This document shows, in pieces, positions 44,328 through 51,994 of a stretch of 64,000 nt of DNA. The DNA comes from Ruminococcaceae bacterium AB4001 (GTDB taxonomy: Bacteria; Bacillota; Clostridia; Saccharofermentanales; Saccharofermentanaceae). The DNA is taken from assembly GCA_000621765.1 (NCBI GenBank), contig JHXJ01000003.1, forward strand, positions 1-64,000, read 5' to 3'. Each line of letters begins with the position of its first letter. Position 1 is the first letter of the stretch. Made by a program: the position numbers and the translations under genes. Under the pieces are notes generated by a model. It searched no databases, was not told the DNA's origin, and worked only from the letters and a program-made list of their open reading frames with translations.

Positions 44328-47300
44328 TCATCCCTTGGATGTGATCTCAACTATTATGAATTCTCCGGGCTGGAGGATGTGGCGGACATGTTCATATCTC
44401 ATCTTCCGCTCAGTTATCAGCCTTCCTTCATCGTTATAACGCCTTACTACACTGTCGGAGCGTCCGAGTCTGTTGTCATTGATGAGGAAACTCTGCTGGG
44501 TATTCGAGGAGTTTGCGATAACCAGATATGTGCTGTTGCCTTTGCTGTAGCATGCAGCCGTGACGTTCGACATGAACTGGTCAACGCTTAGCGGGATTGA
44601 GGTATCAAGCGGTTCCTTGATGTCGAGATAAAGCTCTTCAAAGCCCGTAAAATCTGTTGTAAGCGATGATATGGTCATCTTGTTGATAAACTCTTTACCG
44701 CCGACAAAGATATCACTTCCGGTATAACATGAGGGCACAAAGTCAATTGCCGCGTCGAAAAGGAACATCTCGGCAAAATCGGCCTCCTGGGTCAACAGAG
44801 TGGACAGGACCCTGCCGCAGTTATTTCCGTCAGAATCAAGAGTATAGATATACTCGCCCGTCTTTCCGGAAATGTTATGAGGTACCTTATATCTTGAGAG
44901 GTCGTAGCTCGTTTCGATATTTTCGATATATGTGGCAGAACTGTCGTTGGCTGTGAGCCTTACTCCCATGGTATGGTGATCAGCATCTGAATCCGTCGCG
45001 CCATCGTACTGCATTCCGTCAAGGAACACCGTCTTATCTTTTATGTCGCTGAAATACTCGGACTGGGTAAACATCGAGATAACGAAATTAACGTAGGATG
45101 TCTTCTGCGTGTCGCTCTTAAACACCTTACCGTTGTCATTGATCTCAATGTAGAATCTCGTGAACTGTCTGCTCCAAGGAAGCGCGGTACCGTTATCGAT
45201 CCTTCGGCCGCCGTACTGTGAAGTCATGGAACCGCACATGTACTCCAAAAGCTTATCGATATCATCCTGGTTAGCATAAGGTCCGATTACGAGCCATGGC
45301 GAAGAACCGCACTGTTTCACAAGCCTTAAGCTGTCTTCAAGAGATGTCGTTACGGACTGTCCCTGGTAAGCCGGGTATGTCTCTTCTCCGTCAATATTCT
45401 GAACGGCTTTGCTCATGGTTCCGGAAATATCTCTGGATACTGAATCGGCGCTCATGAGATAAAGCGATGTCTCTGCATATCCCCTGTCTCCGATATTGAG
45501 GTTGTTAAGCCTTATTGCAGAAGGTTTTCCGCCTTCAAGAGTTGTTGAATAGTATTGGGGAATGCCTGCTGAGCCGTAACTGTCAGGTCCCAAATAGAAA
45601 TCATCTGCAAGGATCGATCCCTGGCCTTCGAAGCCGACATTAAGGCTTATCTGTCCGGCGTCTGCCATCTGATCAGTTACCGCGAAAACATAACTGTAGT
45701 ACTTGTACGTTCCGCCAAGCAGTGTAAGCTCAAATCCGTATCTTCCGAATCCGTCACCCTCGATCCAGCAATAAGCCTTTTCGGGAGCATTGTCAGACAT
45801 TGCATAAAAACTCAGGCGGTAGAAGGTTCCGGGAATGAAGTTATCTCCTGCTTTGCCGGGAAGGATCTGGGTCATGGCATGGACTCCGTTTCCGCTTCCC
45901 GAGAGTCTCGCGCCGTATCTTCCGCCGTAAGACCTGTCTGTAGCGATAACGCTTGTTCCTCTTCCGTATACGTCCCATGCTGATGTATCCGATACAGACC
46001 ATTCGCCTTCATCGACAGAAGCGCTTACAGCTCCGCCGGCTGCTTTTGCAGTATGTCCGATGATAAGGATATCGTCAGCGATGACTTCAACACCTTCAAG
46101 ACTTCCTTCAATTGCAAGCTCAGAAAGGATCTGAGACTTATAGATGTCTTTTCCTGAATCAAAATATACTTTATCGCCTGATACACCGATTATCCTCTCG
46201 ATGACCAGATTCTCAGACGTGATAGATATTGTGTTTCCCGTTAAGAGATTAGCCGCAAAAGCCTTCCTGTCAGCCGTTCCGGCAATGATCAGTCCTGAAT
46301 CGGTAAGATATGCGGTATCAATCTCAGCTCCTGTGGCACGTGAGATCTCGTTCCTCTCGATAACAAAACCTGAATCACCGGAAGTTACGATAACTGCTTC
46401 TGCTTTGTTGATGACAAAACAGAAGCGTCCGTTTGAAGCGCATGCAAGAGGCTCACTGTCTTCCTTGAGAAGCTCTGCTTCGCCGATCTTTTCGAATACC
46501 ATTCCGTTTGCTGATGAATAGATATTGCCCTGGATATCAGTAGCCATAAGCCTTGCACCGTCAGATACAAAGGCTGTCGCATTAGAATTGGGGAGTTCTG
46601 AGACCGCAACCCTTCCGTTAATGATTGTTACAACGGTTCCGTTAGTGTAGCAGACAGCAAATGACTGGGAAGTACAGCCTATGCCGCACAGACTGACTTC
46701 AGCATCGGAAAAATCAGGAATATAGACAACGGCCAGATTCTTTCCATCCTGGGATGTATATATCGAGCCGTTTGACGATACGGCTACAATGCCTGAATCA
46801 TTTGAACCGATCCTGCTGAATCTGTCTTCACTGTCTACGACACCTGTGAGCTGGCTGTTCGTAACATCGTAGATTATCTTTCCGTTTTCAGTAAGCGCAA
46901 CAGCGGTGTTTCCGAAGAAAGTCATCTGGCTGATACGGTCTTCATCCCAGAGGTCCTTTGAGTCCTTGATCTCTGTGATGACACCGAGTTTAGCGGGCTT
47001 AAATCCTGTGATGGTACCAGTGAACTTTTCGCTCATTGCACGCTCACTGTCGATGGAAATAATACGCACTGTATCACCGCTGCAGGCTGCCGTATCGTAG
47101 CCTGCCGATACTACTGCATCAGGAGAAAGGAAAACGCTGTTTTCGGACGCGCCCGCAACAAGCATGCTCGTATAATCAGTGGAGCTCTCGAAAGAAGCAT
47201 CCCTTACAAGATTGATATTGGGAATGACATCGCAGTTGACACCCGTTCCTCCGAACGTATCGCCTGCATTATCAGCAGTGATAACGATATCGCAAAGTTC

Positions 47301-47435
47301 TGATCTTAATCCGAAGACTCCGACATATCCGAGAACGATCACGGCAAGGACAAGCACGGCCGCTACGACGACCATCGCCGCCGCGAACCTTGTTTTCTTT
47401 GTGATACCGAACATCAGACGTGCGTGCTTCTTCAT
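44328..47435 (-). CDS. Large surface protein: beta-propeller, CBM-like domain, diverged GH-A-type barrel
   Basis: A 1035-residue membrane-anchored protein. One N-terminal helix (about 17-40) is followed by a region of short repeats (about 150-460) with YxSxDGKNLAV-type blades, like a beta-propeller. A beta-sandwich like CBM4/9 modules spans about 475-618 (SAWDVYGRGTSVIATD; RLSFYAMSDNAP). The rest (about 640-1035) resembles GH39/GH51 clan-A enzymes: SPWLVIGPYANQDDIDKLL, YGGRRIDNG, LPWSRQFTRFYIEIN. Where such enzymes have EIGNE, this reads EINDN, so the acid/base Glu may be lost. The catalytic role is therefore doubtful. The ATG overlaps the stop of the CPBP gene. Function unknown. Confidence 0.7.
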   Translation of the reverse strand: MKKHARLMFGITKKTRFAAAMVVVAAVLVLAVIVLGYVGVFGLRSELCDIVITADNAGDTFGGTGVNCDVIPNINLVRDASFESSTDYTSMLVAGASENSVFLSPDAVVSAGYDTAACSGDTVRIISIDSERAMSEKFTGTITGFKPAKLGVITEIKDSKDLWDEDRISQMTFFGNTAVALTENGKIIYDVTNSQLTGVVDSEDRFSRIGSNDSGIVAVSSNGSIYTSQDGKNLAVVYIPDFSDAEVSLCGIGCTSQSFAVCYTNGTVVTIINGRVAVSELPNSNATAFVSDGARLMATDIQGNIYSSANGMVFEKIGEAELLKEDSEPLACASNGRFCFVINKAEAVIVTSGDSGFVIERNEISRATGAEIDTAYLTDSGLIIAGTADRKAFAANLLTGNTISITSENLVIERIIGVSGDKVYFDSGKDIYKSQILSELAIEGSLEGVEVIADDILIIGHTAKAAGGAVSASVDEGEWSVSDTSAWDVYGRGTSVIATDRSYGGRYGARLSGSGNGVHAMTQILPGKAGDNFIPGTFYRLSFYAMSDNAPEKAYCWIEGDGFGRYGFELTLLGGTYKYYSYVFAVTDQMADAGQISLNVGFEGQGSILADDFYLGPDSYGSAGIPQYYSTTLEGGKPSAIRLNNLNIGDRGYAETSLYLMSADSVSRDISGTMSKAVQNIDGEETYPAYQGQSVTTSLEDSLRLVKQCGSSPWLVIGPYANQDDIDKLLEYMCGSMTSQYGGRRIDNGTALPWSRQFTRFYIEINDNGKVFKSDTQKTSYVNFVISMFTQSEYFSDIKDKTVFLDGMQYDGATDSDADHHTMGVRLTANDSSATYIENIETSYDLSRYKVPHNISGKTGEYIYTLDSDGNNCGRVLSTLLTQEADFAEMFLFDAAIDFVPSCYTGSDIFVGGKEFINKMTISSLTTDFTGFEELYLDIKEPLDTSIPLSVDQFMSNVTAACYSKGNSTYLVIANSSNTQQSFLINDNRLGRSDSVVRRYNDEGRLITERKMRYEHVRHILQPGEFIIVEITSKG

Positions 47436-48385
47436 TGGGGCGCCTCTATTCCGTCTGTTCCGGATTCTTCTGAATTTTCAGCTGTCGGTCCATCTTCCGA
47501 TTCTTCCTTGATCTCATTCTTGGCCGCTGCCAGGATCCTGCCTCTCCTGACACTGACAAGATACGCGATAGCGATCGCTGCCACCGGCATGAAGATGAGC
47601 GATGTCGTATTTATCCCTGTCATCATAGCAGAAGTAGCTTCTGAGGGAATATTTAAGCCATCGATTCTCATGAAATTCGCCAGTCCCGATCCCAGTATGT
47701 TAAATACCATGTGGATTATCACAGGCGCTACGAGGCTGTCTGTCAGATAATAGCAGGCAGCGATGATAATGCCGCAGGCGATAGCATATCCGATATGTAC
47801 CGAAATGCCGTGAAAAAGTCCGAAAATGGTCGCACTCAAAACCACAGCGAACCAGGGTCTGAATCCTTTTCGAAGCTGCCCGAAAACAACTCCTCTGAAT
47901 GTCATCTCCTCGGCTACCGGTACGATAAAGCAGAGATTTATCACATACAGGATCTGATCCCATACAGGAACCGCAACCTGGGGAACATCCGAAAACCTGT
48001 CAACGCTCTCACGGTATTCCTCAACTGCTTCCTTAAGGGATTCGAGATATTCGGAAATCCTGTCTGCCATCGTGATGTAAAGCGTTACAAATCCGAGCAT
48101 TCCGACTGATATCATCACCAGGGAAGCAATCTGGTCCGGGGTAAGCTTTTCCATCCTGAACAAAGGATCTTCCTTTGTCGAACTGACCTTGTTGATGACC
48201 AGCATAATGGTGATCGTCACAATGGTAACGGAGAGATTGGTTATTCCCCTGTATACACGTGTGTCGATCTTGAAGAAAAAGAATGAATAAAGGACTGCGT
48301 AATCGATGCAAAGAAAGAATACCAGTCCTAAAGCCGCCTTGAGGACAGCTTCAACTCTTATCCAAATCTTTCCCCAAAACGACAT
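47432..48385 (-). CDS. CPBP-family intramembrane glutamic protease (CAAX-like)
   Basis: A 317-residue membrane protein with about seven or eight hydrophobic segments and the CPBP/ABI core. Motif 1 is EEMTFRGVVFGQLRKGF (EExxxR, near residues 150-166). Motif 2 is FGLFHGIS with its His, and motif 3 is HMVFNIL. These proteases cut within membranes and can act in peptide processing, bacteriocin immunity or protein sorting. It overlaps the 1035-residue gene by four bases and follows the DUF1292-like gene by two, so the block is one transcript; it may process or sort the neighbouring surface protein, but this is inferred from position only. Confidence 0.9.
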   Translation of the reverse strand: MSFWGKIWIRVEAVLKAALGLVFFLCIDYAVLYSFFFFKIDTRVYRGITNLSVTIVTITIMLVINKVSSTKEDPLFRMEKLTPDQIASLVMISVGMLGFVTLYITMADRISEYLESLKEAVEEYRESVDRFSDVPQVAVPVWDQILYVINLCFIVPVAEEMTFRGVVFGQLRKGFRPWFAVVLSATIFGLFHGISVHIGYAIACGIIIAACYYLTDSLVAPVIIHMVFNILGSGLANFMRIDGLNIPSEATSAMMTGINTTSLIFMPVAAIAIAYLVSVRRGRILAAAKNEIKEESEDGPTAENSEESGTDGIEAPQ

Positions 48386-48387
48386 CT

Positions 48388-48810
48388 TTACTTCTGATCT
48401 CCGGATGAGACTCCGTTCTTAGCCCTGGCCTCAGGTGCCTGTGCACCGTAATACCTTCTCATGAAGAATACGAAAGCCTTCTCAAGTTCTTCACCGTCCT
48501 TGATCGAGTAGTACACGCGCTCGCCGTTCTCGGCGATGGCAGTACGCATGATGACAAGTTCAGGCTTGCTGTGGCTTCCGTCGTCAGGTACATAGTTGTA
48601 CATTACGACGTACTCGGTCTTCATGAGCGTGAAGGAATCGATGCGCGACATATAGTAATCCTTCTTGCTGTAAGGATCGCGCATAACCATAAGTTCATCG
48701 CTCCGGCTCTCCTTGAGATGTTCGCCCGCAAGTTTGGCCTTGCGGTCCTTTTCCAGAGCGATCTTCTTCTTGATTCCGGTCGGTTTATTACTCGTCTTCT
48801 GATTCTTCAT
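48388..48810 (-). CDS. DUF1292-like small protein
   Basis: A 140-residue protein, probably a diverged member of the DUF1292 group: the central MVMRDPYSKKDYYMSRID and later ELVIMRTA, GERVYYSIKDGEELEKAF follow the strand order of the gene upstream. The N-terminal 40 residues are basic. I start it at the ATG at 48810, within the end of the upstream gene; an ATG at 48828 is another choice. A duplication of the DUF1292 gene with later divergence is likely. Confidence 0.7.
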   Translation of the reverse strand: MKNQKTSNKPTGIKKKIALEKDRKAKLAGEHLKESRSDELMVMRDPYSKKDYYMSRIDSFTLMKTEYVVMYNYVPDDGSHSKPELVIMRTAIAENGERVYYSIKDGEELEKAFVFFMRRYYGAQAPEARAKNGVSSGDQK

Positions 48811-49147
48811 CGTCGCCGTAAAGCTCATCGCAGAGCTTATCGTAATAGTCGTAGATCACGTCTTCTTCATTATCTACAAGATTCTCGAGAAGAGTCTCAC
48901 CGTCTTTCTCGATGAAACGCATGATGACATATGCTGCTTCTTCCTCATCTTCAGAATCAACGATGAGTACTACATATGTATTGCCGTTAAAGAGAAATGT
49001 GCTCTCGACGATGGCCTTTGTGGTCTCGCCTGTAACTTCATCCTTAAGTTCGATTACTCTGTCGCCCTCGTCATCCAACTGTGCGATAGCGTCAATGAGC
49101 TCATCCTTAGGTCCGATCTCGGGGTTGATATTGTTATCATCAGCCAT
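48788..49147 (-). CDS. DUF1292 family protein (YrzB-like)
   Basis: A 119-residue acidic protein of the DUF1292 family. The core is at about residues 30-100, with GDRVIELKDEVTGET and VLIVDSEDEEEAAYVIMRF. It is typically encoded with ruvX and ireB in Bacillota, as here. Function unknown. GGAG lies upstream of the ATG. Confidence 0.88.
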   Translation of the reverse strand: MADDNNINPEIGPKDELIDAIAQLDDEGDRVIELKDEVTGETTKAIVESTFLFNGNTYVVLIVDSEDEEEAAYVIMRFIEKDGETLLENLVDNEEDVIYDYYDKLCDELYGDDEESEDE

Positions 49148-49204
49148 AATTAATCTCCTTCAAAAGACCGGCTCCCGCATTTTGCGAAAAGCCATAATAT
49201 TTAA

Positions 49205-49633
49205 TTATAGCATATTAAGGTAGTCTTGAAGGATTATCTCGGCTGCGACCTGATCGATCACTGCCTTCTGCTTTTTTGCTTTGATGTTGCTCTCATGAAG
49301 GTAACGTGAAGCAAGGACCGTGGTATAGCGCTCATCTTTGAATACAGGCTCTATTCCGCACCTTTCGGCAAGGCTCTTTCCGAATGCCTCTGCCTTGTCC
49401 TGTGTCTCGGATCTTGTGCCGTCAGTTCTGGCGGGACGGCCGATAACGATCGCGTTGATCTGCATCTCCTTGATGATCTCGCAGATCCTGTTGAGGGCCC
49501 ACTCAGGATCTTCACCGTTCCAGTTGACTGTCTCTATTCCTTTTGCGATAACTCTGAGTTCGTCGGATACCGCAATGCCAATATGTCTTGTTCCGAAATC
49601 TATTCCCATTACCCTTCCGGCCGCTTTTCCCAT
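49205..49633 (-). CDS. ruvX: Holliday junction resolvase-like protein RuvX (YqgF)
   Basis: A 142-residue RNase H-fold protein of the YqgF/RuvX family, with roles in 16S rRNA 3' processing and possibly in junction resolution. The first catalytic Asp lies in VMGIDFGTRHIGIAVSDE and further acids in VIGRPARTDG and DERYTTVLA. I place the start at the ATG at 49633, with AAAGGA about ten bases upstream. An earlier ATG at 49669 lies inside the terminator of ireB and is unlikely. It is followed by the DUF1292 gene. Confidence 0.93.
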   Translation of the reverse strand: MGKAAGRVMGIDFGTRHIGIAVSDELRVIAKGIETVNWNGEDPEWALNRICEIIKEMQINAIVIGRPARTDGTRSETQDKAEAFGKSLAERCGIEPVFKDERYTTVLASRYLHESNIKAKKQKAVIDQVAAEIILQDYLNML

Positions 49634-49651
49634 TTCCCATATGTCCTTTCG

Positions 49652-49680
49652 AAAAAATAAAAGCGGCATAAGCCGCCGCT
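49652..49680 (-). terminator. Terminator between ireB and ruvX
   Basis: On the minus strand AGCGGC and GCCGCT form a stem around GGCTTAT, followed by TTTATTTTTT. It lies 30 bases after the ireB stop codon. Read-through would be needed for ruvX unless it has its own promoter. Confidence 0.8.
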
Positions 49681-49709
49681 ACCGCTTACATCCGGTATCT
49701 TAAACCATC

Positions 49710-49958
49710 TCAAAGTCTGGAGCAATAATCGTTGATAATGACCTCAAGCAGTTCATCTCTGTCGATTCGCTTGATGAGTCCTCTTGCACCCTTATAGTTG
49801 GTGATATACGTAGGATCACCTGAAATAAAATATCCGACAAGCTGATTGATGGGGTTATAGCCCTTTTCCTTCAACGCGCTCAGTACATAAGACATTAGAG
49901 CGTGTACATCAGCGGTTCTGTCACCGGATAAATCAAACTTTGCTGTGTTGCTGTCCAC
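49710..49958 (-). CDS. ireB: IreB family regulatory phosphoprotein
   Basis: An 82-residue IreB (UPF0297/YrzL) protein, a substrate of the PASTA-type kinase IreK/PrkC in low-GC Gram-positives and linked to cephalosporin tolerance in Enterococcus. The core ALKEKGYNPINQLVGYFISG and DPTYITNYKGARGLIKRIDRD is diagnostic. I use the GTG at 49958, seven bases after GGAGG; the frame extends 13 codons upstream to an ATG without a ribosome site, and the family N-terminus begins at about this point. Followed by ruvX. Confidence 0.93.
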   Translation of the reverse strand: MDSNTAKFDLSGDRTADVHALMSYVLSALKEKGYNPINQLVGYFISGDPTYITNYKGARGLIKRIDRDELLEVIINDYCSRL

Positions 49959-50050
49959 AACCAAACCTCCAAACGAAGTAATCTTCGATATTTTCATTCT
50001 AACACAGTAAATGTTAAAAGTTATTAAGATTTGAGAAATATTTTCGAATA

Positions 50051-51370
50051 TTAAGACAAACTTAAGGTACAGGTCTCGTTTTCAGCCCCGGAGATCACGC
50101 CATTAACGATATCGCCCTTCTGCAGTTCCCTTCCCTCACAGTCGGCAAAAGTCCTTATATAGTTGGCTGTATAGCCCTCAGCGACCAGCTTTCCATCCTT
50201 TTCCGTGATCTTCTCGACCAGGATTGCGGCATTCTTTCCTACCATTGACTTGGAAAACTCATTTGAAAGCCTGTCAGACAGCTCGATCAGTCTTTTCGCG
50301 CGTGATTTGCGGATGCCCATGTCGATCTGGGGCATTGAAGCTGCCTTTGTGCCTTCCCTTTCCGAATAAGGGAAAACATGGATCTTTGCAAACTTCAGCT
50401 TTTCAGCATATTCAATGGTCTCAAGGAACTCTTCTTCAGTCTCTTCCGGAAAACCGGTGATGATATCAGTCGTAAGAGACATGTCGGGAAACTCTGATCT
50501 CAGGGCATTTACCCTGTCATGGTATTCAGAAGAAGTGTATTTCCTGTTCATGCGCGCAAGAACGGTATCAGAACCTGATTGGAGCGACAGATGGAAGTGC
50601 GGGCATAAATGACCGAGTTCCTTCAGTCCTTTAATAAACTCAGGTGTCATCGACTTGGGTTCCAAAGAACCGAGCCTTAATCTTTCAAGTCCGGGAATCG
50701 CGTCTATCTTTTTCAAAAGTTCAAGAAGCGCATCGATATCCTTTCCTATGTCCTTTCCGTATGAACAAAGGTGGATGCCCGATACGATTATTTCTTTAAA
50801 TCCGCTCTGCACAAGAAACTCTGCTTCCTTTACGCATGATTCCTCATCACGGCTTACAACGCGTCCTCTTGCATACGGGATGATGCAGTAAGTGCAGAAG
50901 TTATTACAGCCGTCTTCGACCTTTATAAAAGCCCTCGTTCCTTCAGGAGACAGGACCGTTCCGAAGTCGTGGTAAACATCAGTTCTGCTTACTTCGGGTC
51001 TTACATGACCTGTCTTATGTTCCAGGGAGCCGTTTTCGCGCGATGCGATGAATTCCTCTACACGTGATACAACGGTATTCTTTTCCCTGGTTCCGATAAC
51101 GATGTCTGCAGGGACTTCGCCTGTCTTAAGTTCTGATGAACAGCCCATCGCGACAATGACCGCATTGGGATTATTCTTGGCCATTCTCCGAAGCATCTGG
51201 AATGACTTGCGGTCTGCCTCGCCCGTTACAGAACAGGTGTTTACGATGCAGACATCCGCGTCTTCCGGACTGTCAGCATTCTCATGTCCGTTATCAAGGA
51301 ACAGACGCCTTGCGGCATCTGTCTCATACTGGTTGACCCTGCATCCCAATGTCAGAAAATAAACCTTCAT
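50051..51370 (-). CDS. mtaB: tRNA threonylcarbamoyladenosine methylthiotransferase MtaB
   Basis: A 439-residue radical SAM methylthiotransferase, which adds the methylthio group to t6A37 of tRNA (ms2t6A). The N-terminal UPF0004 domain has three Cys (TLGCRVNQYE, VNTCSVTG, MGCSSE). The radical SAM cluster is CNNFCTYCIIPYARG. The C-terminal TRAM domain is in the last 65 residues. The N-terminal motif TLGCRVNQYETD marks it as MtaB rather than MiaB. The ribosome site is weak. The gene follows the two remnants described below. Confidence 0.95.
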   Translation of the reverse strand: MKVYFLTLGCRVNQYETDAARRLFLDNGHENADSPEDADVCIVNTCSVTGEADRKSFQMLRRMAKNNPNAVIVAMGCSSELKTGEVPADIVIGTREKNTVVSRVEEFIASRENGSLEHKTGHVRPEVSRTDVYHDFGTVLSPEGTRAFIKVEDGCNNFCTYCIIPYARGRVVSRDEESCVKEAEFLVQSGFKEIIVSGIHLCSYGKDIGKDIDALLELLKKIDAIPGLERLRLGSLEPKSMTPEFIKGLKELGHLCPHFHLSLQSGSDTVLARMNRKYTSSEYHDRVNALRSEFPDMSLTTDIITGFPEETEEEFLETIEYAEKLKFAKIHVFPYSEREGTKAASMPQIDMGIRKSRAKRLIELSDRLSNEFSKSMVGKNAAILVEKITEKDGKLVAEGYTANYIRTFADCEGRELQKGDIVNGVISGAENETCTLSLS

Positions 51371-51383
51371 CTTTACCGTTCAC

Positions 51384-51710
51384 TTATTTCAAAGCGCTCT
51401 CAGGACCCTGGTAGCGCGGTTTTCCTTCTGTCTTCCTGCCATATTCTATAACACCTTTGGGGCATTGGTTAATACATGCCATGCAATGCGTGCAGTCATT
51501 GCCCCAGACGGGTTTTCCATCCACAAGTTTTATATTGTTTTTGTAGCATCCCCTGACGCATTTCCCGCAGGAGATGCAGCCGTCTGCAACCGTGAATTTC
51601 TTTGTCTTCATGAAACCGTCGTAATACCAGTCACAGACCCAGTTTGTAAAACCGATCTCACCGCGCTTTATTTTTGCTTCCGGAAGCTTTTCACCTTTGT
51701 AAACGTATAG
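51384..51710 (-). pseudogene. Remnant of an EFR1-type flavodoxin/ferredoxin gene
   Basis: The frame open from 51710 to 51384 encodes the 3' part of an EFR1-like protein. A stretch reading AKIKRGEIGFTNWVCDWYY, like the end of the flavodoxin domain, leads into a two-cluster ferredoxin: CISCGKCVRGCYKNNI and CTHCMACINQCPKGV, all eight Cys present. EFR1 proteins carry some 170 residues of flavodoxin before this, which are missing. The internal ATG at 51611 has no ribosome site, so a free 75-residue ferredoxin is doubtful. The frame overlaps the preceding remnant by 43 bases. Confidence 0.6.
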
Positions 51711-51835
51711 TTACCGCTTACGCCGATATCACGCTCAATCATATCAAGAGCAACAACTTCATGGCCTTCTTTGATCAGCGCACGGAAAACATCAGCACCT
51801 AAATTACCATAAGCACCTGCAAGAACTACCTTCAT
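51668..51835 (-). pseudogene. 5' remnant of an NAD(P)-binding SDR/oxidoreductase gene
   Basis: An ATG at 51835 with GGAGG eight bases upstream opens MKVVLAGAYGNLGADVF, a Rossmann GxxGNxG nucleotide-binding start, and runs through VVALDMIERD to NYTFTKV. After that homology ends and seven unrelated codons lead to a stop. Full-length members have more than 200 residues. Gene start, promoter and ribosome site are sound, so the loss was of the 3' part. Confidence 0.65.
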
Positions 51836-51857
51836 ATCGATATCCTCCAAACAGAAA

Positions 51858-51877
51858 GATACATATGTATCATTATA
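51858..51877 (-). promoter_or_regulatory. Promoter with 14-bp palindromic operator
   Basis: TATAAT (51872-51877, minus strand) is followed at once by GATACATATGTATC (51858-51871), a perfect palindrome at the expected transcription start. It precedes the SDR remnant. A MarR- or TetR-type repressor site would fit. Confidence 0.6.
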
Positions 51878-51928
51878 ACACTCTACATATGCTAGAATGC
51901 TGCTATAGAAGGCATACAAAAATGAGGA

Positions 51929-51965
51929 AAGCTGTCGAAAAACATAATGCGACAGCCTTCTTTTT
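51929..51965 (+). terminator. Terminator between aspS and the SDR remnant
   Basis: AGCTGTCG and CGACAGCC pair around a 12-base loop, followed by TTCTTTTTG on the plus strand. On the minus strand, after aspS, the T-run is shorter (TTTCC, then ATTTTTG). It probably ends aspS. The stem resembles those at 19311 and 60715. Confidence 0.65.
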
Positions 51966-51994
51966 GATTTTGAATTGAATTGTTCCTGACCGGC

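Noticed and set aside
51384-51611. A free-standing 75-residue ferredoxin gene
   Set aside because: All Cys are present, but there is no ribosome site at its ATG and the same frame continues upstream with flavodoxin-like residues, so a remnant is the better call.
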